Below, piece after piece: positions 56,281 through 64,000 of a DNA stretch of 64,000 bases; position 1 is the stretch's first letter, and every line of letters starts with the position of its first letter. The stretch lies in the NCBI GenBank assembly GCA_916048095.2, contig OU696571.1:8926001-8990000 (forward strand), read 5' to 3'. Below the pieces are notes generated by a model, which ran no database searches, was not told the DNA's origin, and saw only the letters and a list, made by a program, of their open reading frames with translations. A program made the position numbers and the translations under genes. Source of the stretch: Sacculina carcini. Taxonomy: Eukaryota > Arthropoda > Thecostraca > Sacculinidae.

Positions 56281-56535
56281 CAGAGCCGTAGCAGCCGCCC
56301 CCCGTACCCCCCGGCCGGGGGGCCCCGAATGTTGAGGGGCCCCGTTGCTTCACGTATGATATTAAAATTGTTCATGCTTATTATATATAGCCTTTACCTT
56401 TTTGCTCAGATATTTTCACCTGAGCTTGTATTATGTGATTATGTCTAATAAATACATTCATTATTTGGTGATTTATATATAATGGGGGCCCGAATTTTGC
56501 CTTCCGGGGGGGCATAATTTCTCGCAACGGCTCTG
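56281..56535. mobile_element. 255-bp hAT MITE
   Basis: Inverted termini CAGAGCCGT(A/T)GC at both ends, flanked by a perfect 8-bp target duplication CCTACACA (56273-56280 and 56536-56543). Subterminal G/C runs (GGCCGGGGGGCCCC; GGGGGGGCAT) and an AT-rich centre. Non-coding; superfamily hAT by duplication length and CA-G start. Confidence 0.85.
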
Positions 56536-56543
56536 CCTACACA

Positions 56544-57685
56544 ATCAGGAATATGTCCAAGAATTATTAGAAACACAGAAAAACGGCGAAATGAATTGTT
56601 TTAGAAGCCAGATAAAAATTATTGTTTACTTAGATGGAAAATTACTGAAACGGGAATATCCAGTACTTTTCATAAGAGTGCAGCTGGAAATATTAGACTG
56701 GGTGTTGTATGGTGCGATAATATATATTTAAAATATATAAGTGATGCACAAAAGATTTTCACTGAAGAAGAATGCACTGATGCACTGTTATTATTAATAG
56801 GATGCTTGGTCAAGCATTAATATGATCATATGCGATACGACTTCGATAAACACTGGACGATCAAATGGTGTTATTGCCAAAATACAGAGCTATGATTGAA
56901 AATGGACTAGGCATATCTCAATACATTGGGTGTCAACATCACATATTATTCTGATTGTTGAATCATTCGTTAACTTCTATGTTTCTGATAATACCACCAA
57001 GCTGAATCTGACCTACAACTTTCTTGATTAATTGTCAGAAAAATTAAATTAAATACAAAGTGAGTACAATGCAGGCACACAAATAGATATGGATGAATAC
57101 ACCGATTGTAAAAATGATTTCAAGTTCCTGTATGAACTATGTCAAACATTCCGGCATTACAAAACATGCTTCATTTTCGTTTACGGCGGAAACCGACGCT
57201 AGCCAGCACCCGCTAGAATTTCAGTGTTATATATGTGTTCGTTGCATATTTCCTCGTATCGTCGTAGCGCATCATGTTGGAACACCCGCTTAGTTGCATT
57301 GCCAACATCTGGGACGAAACATAATTTGCAATACAAATTTCAAAGGAATCTGTTATGCAAATACTCATTTTCTGGTATTACTAAGCTGATATGTTCTGGT
57401 GTCCTGAAATGCTTGAAGACTTACTGAAACATGTCAGCACCTGTGCTGGATATTCCACGCTCAAACATAATAGTTGAGAACTGTGAAGTGATATAACTAC
57501 TAAGTAAATTATGTAAAAATACAAGAATTCACATGATCGGCTTGTTGTTACCAACAATATAAATTTTACTTTATTTCTATACACGTCGACCATAGATTTG
57601 TTCTCATACTCCATGGGTTTTCATTCAATTTCTATTTATCTAGCTAAATTAATTGTTCTCTGAATTTTCAACTATTTTTAGTATT
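56544..57685. other. AT-rich spacer, no gene
   Basis: Short frames only, without recognisable domains. I see no repeat copies of this stretch elsewhere in the window. Confidence 0.5.
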
Positions 57686-57689
57686 AAAT

Positions 57690-58960
57690 GTGACGATGTT
57701 CGGTATATCTTCTTCTCCTATTATTTCGGGTGTTCCCCAAGGCTCTCTTCTCGGTCCTCTTTTGTTTAATCTTTATGTTTCTTCTCTTTGTCCGATCCTC
57801 CGCATATATCTTTATCTATATCGATCCTATCATATATCTTTCCACATTTATGCGGATGATATCCAATTTTACTTCCCTTTTTCGTCCTCATTGACCATCG
57901 TTATCTCATTGACCAACTTCTATCCAAAATAGCTGCCTGGGCGACCTCCAAAGATCTCCTCTTGAATCCAGATAAGACAGAGTATATTTTATTTCACCCT
58001 CCTAGGATTTCTCCGAACTGTCTTCATTTGTCCCTCTCCTCTCATATTCGTAGTTTGGGCATTGTCTGTGATCCATCACTTGACTTCTCCAAGCATCTTT
58101 CAAACGTTACCCGATCCTGTCGATTCATCTTGCGCCAACTCTACCCTATACGCCGACACATCGACGAATCGTCTGCACTGCTTCTTTTGAATTCATATAT
58201 CCTCTCCCGTCTCGACTTTGGCAATTCTCTGTTTTTTCAACTACCTCAAAATCGCTTAGCTCCCTTCAGTCAATAATTAACCTTTCCTGTCGGTTCGTTT
58301 TGCGTCTTCCGCCTAGGAAACCAACCTCTGAACATATTCGGCAGCTAGGCTGGCTGCCAGTCCCTTCGAGGATCAATCATAAGTTTTGCTGTCTTTTATA
58401 TAAACTTCTTCATTCGTCTTCTCCTCCTTCCTACTAACTTACCCTCCTACAGTGCAACGAGCGACCTTCCAGTCGTCGTCCTGTACCTCTTGTTTCTCCT
58501 CCTGCTCTTCATGAGACAAACTGATCGGCCAAGTCATACTACTCTTCTGCTCCCCGTCTTTACAATCAACTTCCTCCTCATATCCTGAAGCAAAAATCAT
58601 ACTCCTCATTCTCTTCTGCTCTGCACAAACTTTTGCTGTCTTTGCCCACACATCTAACTCCTCCATTCCGACAGCACTAAATCTTGTTCTCTCTACATTC
58701 GTTTTCCTTGGTTACCAATGTTAATGTATGATGTAATGTGTGGTGTGATGTATGTTACTGTGTAAGATATTTCTTTTGCTGTTTTTATACTCGTTTTTAT
58801 CTTTTATTATCATGTGTGTTATTTTTGCTGGCTCATATATTTTCCCTCTATGAGCTAATACTCCTTTATATTGTTCGCACTATTTTAACTCTTTTACGCG
58901 CCTCTGCTCTACTTGGCGCTATATCAAATACATGTTTGTTTGATTGTTTGCTTGTTTTGT
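57690..58960 (+). pseudogene. L2-like LINE, 5'-truncated RT end and 3' UTR
   Basis: Begins in RT just before SGVPQGSLLGPLLFNLYVSS, continues with FHIYADDIQFYFP (catalytic YADD near 57855), a frame change near 57930, then MNPDKTEYILFHPPRISP, LGIVCDPSLDF, and the thumb (SRLDFGNSLFFQLP) to 58270, where another frame change follows. The 3' UTR ends in CTTGGCGCTATATCAAATAC with a (TTTG)n-like tail at about 58937-58960. Same lineage as 39176-41286. Confidence 0.85.
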
Positions 58961-59386
58961 TCGCGTGTTGATTCATATGGCCGCGCTTGATTCACTGACT
59001 CGCTTATTTGATAGCTTTATTTGATCTTTTTTCCTTGATCTCTTATCAATTCTTATTTAAGCGCTTGTGTTAGTATAATTAAGTGTTTCAAAAATATGTG
59101 AATTAAATAAATATTAATTATTACACTGATGGAAGATACCGTAATGAGTCGCTTCAAATACGGTGCTGGATAATGCAATATTTTATACAATCAACAGCCT
59201 GGGTGGGGGATCTTTTGAATGAAATAGATATGTTTTTGTGATAGGCAGCCAATTGCTCATTGAAATTCATAGTATAATTTTTAGTTGTTGTCATAACCCC
59301 AATGTACTTGTATTATGTATATTATGATATATATTATGTACAATCGTGTACCAAACTGATAACTACGATGACCTTTTGGTGCGCTG

Positions 59387-59460
59387 AAAAACAAGAAAAA
59401 TTGCGCTAAAAATCCTAAAAAATTGCGCTAAAAATCCTAAAAAATTGCTCTAAAAATTGC
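59387..59460. repeat. 22-bp tandem repeat, about three units
   Basis: Units AAAAATTGCGCTAAAAATCC plus TA, with a diverged end. The motif GCGCTAAAAATC recurs at 59661 and 59685. Confidence 0.8.
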
Positions 59461-60135
59461 ACTTAAAATTCTGCTTAAACCATACTAAACCACTTAGAAG
59501 ATCAGTGAAAATTATGTAATTATGAAAACATACTTGTGATACTTGTAAAAGGTTGTATTTCTTAACTTCCATAAGTATTTCTACAGTACGTGCTTGCGTT
59601 AATACGTTACCTTCATGAGCGTCAACTGTCACGCCATTGGCGACAAGGGTGACATTTGGATGCGCTAAAAATCGCAAATAGTTGCGCTAATAATTTGGGC
59701 TAAATGTTTTGCTGAATATCACCAATTTTAAATAATAGAGTAAGTAAATTTATGCACTGAAATAACTCCTTAACTTACAAAATTACACTTTGGGAGCCTG
59801 ATGTTCTTATTTCTACTTAATTTAAAATTTTTCCTACTTAATTATACATTTTGAACAGTCGCGGCTGCTTTAACATTGTGCTTCACAGGCACATGTCTGG
59901 TCAGAAGCATTCCTGCTACTGGTATTGTGTAGCCCAGTACAACCAGTATCTTGGTCCAGCAGTCGGTAACTAAACCGGCTCCGCCACTGGTTCCCATCAG
60001 TAAGGGGGTGGATAGACATCCAGCAGGACTAAAAATTATACCTGTCTAAGGGCGGAAGAGCTACTCGCTAGCAAACGGCCATCTAACATTTTTATTAATT
60101 TTCCTATTTTTATTTTTATACCTTTCTATTCTTGG

Positions 60136-60238
<103 letters not shown>

Positions 60239-61144
60239 TTGCTAAAGTCAACAGCAAATTCCGCGTTGTTCAGTTTGTAGTTATGTTTTTCCATTTCACC
60301 CACAACACATTTTTGTTCAGTAGACAAATTTTCCACAAAATTCATAACTCGAGGCGTCTTGTAGATATATGTGTGTATATGCATGTATATACATTTTGCG
60401 CGGATTTCGAAAATATGTATTATATTGCAATTATTTCAATAACTTTTTCCGGAAATGCATTGAAAAATTGAGTTTTTTTCTTCAAGAAATTTATAGTGGG
60501 CGTATGGTATTTTACACCAGGTCTGATATTTAATCAAATATAAATTTGATTATTCTTTGGCACACTAAAAATATTGGTTATATTGCTATTATTACATTAT
60601 CATATTCCTGAGATGCATTTGAAAAATGCAGTTTTTCGAAAAACAGCGCACGAACGGGTATTTACATCAGGTCTAATATCGTGTCGATTGTGGATTCGAT
60701 TAATTTTTGCTGTTCAATAGTTACAGTTTTTACGTAGATTCCGAAAGGGTCTAAATTATGGCAACATGTTGAAGATTCAAATCTATGGAGTTGATCAGAT
60801 CTGGATGATCTTCAAGCATTGGTGCAGTTCTTGCTAATGGTTTGATTCATGACATCAGACACCTACAATAACCAGAAGTAAATATTGAAAATGTTTGCTT
60901 CACATGTCCAAATTAGATAGATTAGGATAAAGGGTTGAAAATACCTCAGAAAATATCCGTGATGATTAAATTTGAAATCTGATATGCATTCATGAAGATG
61001 TAAATTTAGATGAATAAACAGTGAATTTAAAAGAAACATGGTTTTATATCAATTGTCTTTTAGATCAAATGTTTCCTGAACAAAGAAGTGTATCATGATA
61101 TTCTTAAGCAGGAAGAAAGTGTTAATAATTTTCGATATTAAGTA

Positions 61145-61838
61145 TTGACAAGGTTCGATCATGCTGATAATCTTCACCTTTCACTGCCGGCATCACGTAG
61201 GCTCGGCATAATATTTGTATACCGCCTCAACAGTCCAGGTTATTCCTCACAACTAGTCTCAGATTTTGACACTCTCATATCTATTCTATATGAGAAATTT
61301 TCTGGCAATTTCATTTTTCTTCGAGATTTCAATTTCTGGGCAGATTCTCCATCGTATACACCTACTCAAAATTTCCTTACTCTGCTGAATTCATGGGATC
61401 TCTCAGTGCAGAACTCAGCTAGTACATACTTATCCGGCCATTCCCTCGATCTCATCATCTGTACCGAAACTTCTTTTAAATTTATTCCTCCTGGTTTGCT
61501 AAGTTATCCTCCCGATCCCTTCATTTCCGACCATAGTCTGATTTAGTTTAAGTTGACCACTAAACGAAACAAAACAAATCATTCACCGATAGCTCTTTTC
61601 TCATTTGATTACAAAAACCGTGATTCATCCCTTTTCTGTTATCTCGTGTATATCTCGCTTGCTCCTAACAACTATCAATTCCTATCTCCCTCAACGATGT
61701 TGACTTTCTTCGATAATTCGCTATCAAATTCAATGACACATTATTCCCATTGCGCCGTTGTACCCACAAACCCACATCTTCACCACATCCGTGGTTGACT
61801 CCCGAATTGCGCCGCCTTCGTGCTAACTCCCGAGAACA
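61145..61838 (+). pseudogene. L2-like LINE endonuclease and linker remnant
   Basis: APE endonuclease, carboxy half: FLRDFNFWADSPS (Arg replaces Gly of GDFN), STYLSGHSLDLIIC, FISDHSLI, with a stop near 61545. The linker follows to 61796, then a stop. Close in sequence to the endonuclease at 1545-2438. Truncated on the right at about 61838, where the tail of the minus-strand LINE begins. Confidence 0.75.
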
Positions 61839-62046
61839 TTATTATTATTATTATTAATTAGAGGCAAATCCAGTAGCATGGGAAGAGTGCAAGCACTATT
61901 ACCACCCTAAGGTGGCCCCAAGTACCGGAAGCGCCCACAGATTCAGAGAGAAAGAGAGTTCGAAAAGAAAAAAGTCTAGAAGGAGAGTTGGAAAGAAAAT
62001 AATAAATAAATAACAATAAATAATATACCATCATCCAATAACAATA

Positions 62047-62087
62047 ATAGTGCTTGCACTCTTCCCATGCTACTGGATTTGCCTGTA

Positions 62088-62120
<33 letters not shown>
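62047..62120 (+). mobile_element. Very short opposite-strand copy of the same LINE tail
   Basis: ATAGTGCTTGCACTCTTCCC...TTTGCCTGTAATTAATAAT followed by (AAT)n is the last 45 bp of the LINE 3' end in plus orientation, inside the 3' UTR of the minus-strand copy. It forms an inverted repeat with 61848-61900. Reads as an extremely 5'-truncated insertion. Confidence 0.75.
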
Positions 62121-62122
<2 letters not shown>

Positions 62123-62718
62123 TACATAATGTCACTCCGCCCACGTTCCGCAATAAATAATAACAATCAACAATAAATATGTGATTAAGTAAATAACAGC
62201 CATCAATAAATAAGAATAAATATTAATAATTAAGTAATAAATAACAATCAAGAACAATAAATATGATTCAATAAACAAGAACGGCCAACACTGAGTAAAA
62301 TTATAATTGAATAAATAACAACACACAATAATAAATAGTAATAAAGAGAGAGTAAAATAAGAATAAATAAAAATAATAGAAAATAAATAACAATAAGCAT
62401 GAATAAATAACAATAAATATGAATAAATATACAATTAATAAGACTCCACAGTCAATTCCGCTCTTTCAGTAGCATTTCATTTACTTTGGCCTTGAATTTC
62501 TTCAAATTGTTCTGCGAGAAAGCCTCCTCCTTCAACGTGTTCCAAGTAGACACAGTGGCCGGAAGAAAGCTGCGTTGGAATTGTTTTGAACGACAACGAA
62601 TAGGAGCCATGCACTGGGAATGCTGTTTGGATGTAAACCGTGTGCTTCTTGCTGCCAGGAAATCATCAGGAATTGACTTGCTCATCGGATGATGGTCGTT
62701 GTGCTTGATCTTGTACAG

Positions 62719-63718
62719 CCAACGCCACCTAGATACAGGCCGTTTCACGAAAGTATGATGTCATCGGTTCAAGTGATTGACTCGTACGGGCGATACGCGT
62801 TGCTATGTGTTAATGCGGGTGTTTGACTGGCATTTCGGTTGAGCTGACTTAAAAAAGCATGTACCCAACATACAAAGCTTCAAATACAATTCCAAATGGA
62901 ATAACTGAATAAATTATAAAACCACGCAGGCATGAAAAAAGTCACAACACAAACATGCAACCACACACGAGACAATTTGGAACGTTTTCGCTTCAATTTC
63001 TCTCTAATTAATCGTAGATGAATATCTGTCACAACAATTATTGTTCAGAAGAACATTTACAGCGGCGCATACACTTTTTCTGCAGCTAATTGTAAATTAC
63101 GATGTTGAGAACAGTACAAGAAGTCGACCATAACACCGCAATCACTCAGTTTTTCAGTTTCAAGCATCATAAATATAAATATTGCATAATCAATAACCTA
63201 ATTTTAAACAATAAATTTAGACGAAAAGCGAAACACAAGCAGCTACAAAGCTAAACAGCTAAACAGTGTTCACCTCTGTTGATTTATAACTATGATGGTA
63301 TGCAAATATATATAAGACATATTTAACGAAGCCAAGACCACATGAGAAACGATCAGATGTACATATTTTACTGAACCTATGAACGTAACCAAACCTCTGA
63401 CCGCAGCGAAATGTCCAGGATGATGAAATGCAGAATCATCCGAGTGAGGATCACAAAATGGCTGCGCAAATCACACTTGACACGAAATTTGACAAATTCG
63501 CACTTCACTCTAAACCACACTGAAGTGAAACTCACTAAACACGTCAATTATCGCCAATAATAGCACGCGATACAACTCTAAACACATGAGAACACTAACC
63601 ACGTGCGCTCGCTAACGTGCAACTGAATTGACTGACAGTTGAAACAATACACGAACCACTGTGACGTAGGGATGACGTCATACTTTCGTGGAAGGGCCTG
63701 TAGTCTAGGTGGCATTGG
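62719..63718. mobile_element. 1000-bp MITE with 48-bp terminal inverted repeats
   Basis: The left end CCAACGCCACCTAGA-TACAG and the right end (minus) CCAATGCCACCTAGACTACA continue as inverted repeats for about 48 bp through CACGAAAGTATGA(T/C)GTCAT, with four substitutions and one indel. A 5-bp target duplication TACAG flanks it (62714-62718 and 63719-63723). The uninterrupted LINE copy at about 33450-33470 shows the empty site (CTTGTACAGCATGC). No transposase frame. A 5-bp duplication with CCA ends does not fit hAT; the superfamily is not resolved. Confidence 0.9.
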
Positions 63719-64000
63719 TACAGCATGCACACGCTGCTGACCTTTCGAAGATGGCAAAGATCACCAAGAACCAAGTCACCACAGAGGAACTTGCAAGTTC
63801 TAACAACTCTGTTGATGAGATTGAGGTGACAATCCGCAGCAGAAGACCACACGGGAGCGCAGTATTCCAGAATTGGCAAAATGAAACAGCGAAAACAACT
63901 TTTTGAGATTGTGCTGCTACCGAACATCCGATATGCCTTTCTTATAATTACCAGTTTCTGCGATGCCGAACAAACTAGCTTCTGAATGTGACTCTCAAAC

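Larger units (their letters stand above)
61842..64000 (-). mobile_element. CR1-like LINE (third lineage), second copy, split by a MITE
   Basis: Same lineage as 32695-34555. Read right to left from the window edge: RT thumb (63927-63720, MFGSSTISKSCFRCFILPIL), interruption by the MITE at 62719-63718, then the RT carboxy end (62718-62452, KIKHNDHHPMSKSIPDDFLA...CFLPATV-like block), the AT-rich 3' UTR and the conserved tail CTTCCGGTACTTGGGGCCAC with (AAT)n at about 61842. Uninterrupted before the MITE; the rest of RT lies outside the window. Confidence 0.85.

Noticed and set aside
57093-57427. Possible small host exon with Cys-rich frame around 57.1-57.4 kb
   Set aside because: No convincing splice borders, no domain and no conservation evidence within the window.
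59900-60060. A GC-richer block containing, on the minus strand, CAGTGGCGGAGCCGG, similar to a hAT terminus
   Set aside because: No opposite terminus and no 8-bp duplication found, so not called as an element.

Overview
This is a 64 kb window of animal genomic DNA. It is AT-rich, intron-bearing and loaded with microsatellites, and almost all of it consists of transposable elements inserted into one another. The element set (L2/CR1-like, I-like and a third CR1-like LINE lineage with APE or RNase H domains, CsRn1-like and Mag-like Gypsy elements, BEL/Pao, hAT elements with 8-bp target duplications, a tRNA-Val-derived SINE) fits an aquatic or marine invertebrate. I cannot name the phylum. The only clear host gene is one exon of a secreted CUB-domain protein (52315-53160, + strand), which ends in a textbook splice donor.

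Layout. 1-1151: gag and LTR of a Gypsy element running off the left edge. 1545-4370: an L2/CR1-like LINE with a complete ORF1 (PHD finger plus zinc knuckles) but no reverse transcriptase. 4370-5346: BEL/Pao gag relic. 7841-12808: CsRn1-like Gypsy element. 12809-21400: an I-like LINE broken up by a hAT transposase relic and by a second, younger LINE. 21488-23086: a coding-poor LTR element with near-identical LTRs. 23096-23433: SINE. 24022-25500: integrase relic. 25595-27160: a hAT derivative holding a second coding-poor LTR element. 27195-32690: an L2-like LINE holding a very young full-length LTR retrotransposon (27758-32505, target duplication AGAGT).

32695-34555: third LINE lineage. 34556-50767 is the deepest nest: an LTR relic is split by a 7.7 kb hAT-like element (34741-42481). 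That element carries two LINE lineages, one of which is itself split by a SINE. The relic is then cut by an autonomous-type hAT (from 42589), which carries a CsRn1-type LTR and a young Mag element (44820-49309, target duplication GTGAG). 50768-52314 holds a Helitron-like end, a (TA)n tract, a near-perfect 85-bp palindrome with a hammerhead-like core, and a 181-bp duplication just upstream of the CUB gene. 53161-64000 is intronic or intergenic DNA with a complete 1.29 kb hAT derivative (54200-55486), a 255-bp hAT MITE (56281-56535), LINE fragments, and an exactly 1000-bp MITE (62719-63718) inside a LINE.

How the parts relate. Several autonomous/non-autonomous pairs appear side by side. The transposase-bearing hAT at 42589 shares termini and interior with the 54200 and 25595 copies. 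The full-length LTR element at 27758 shares a 12-nt primer-binding-type sequence with the coding-poor LTR element at 21488. That 12-mer equals the complement of the 5' end of animal tRNA-Phe rather than of a tRNA 3' end, which is the most unusual signal I see. I found no CRISPR array, rRNA gene, functional tRNA gene or operon.
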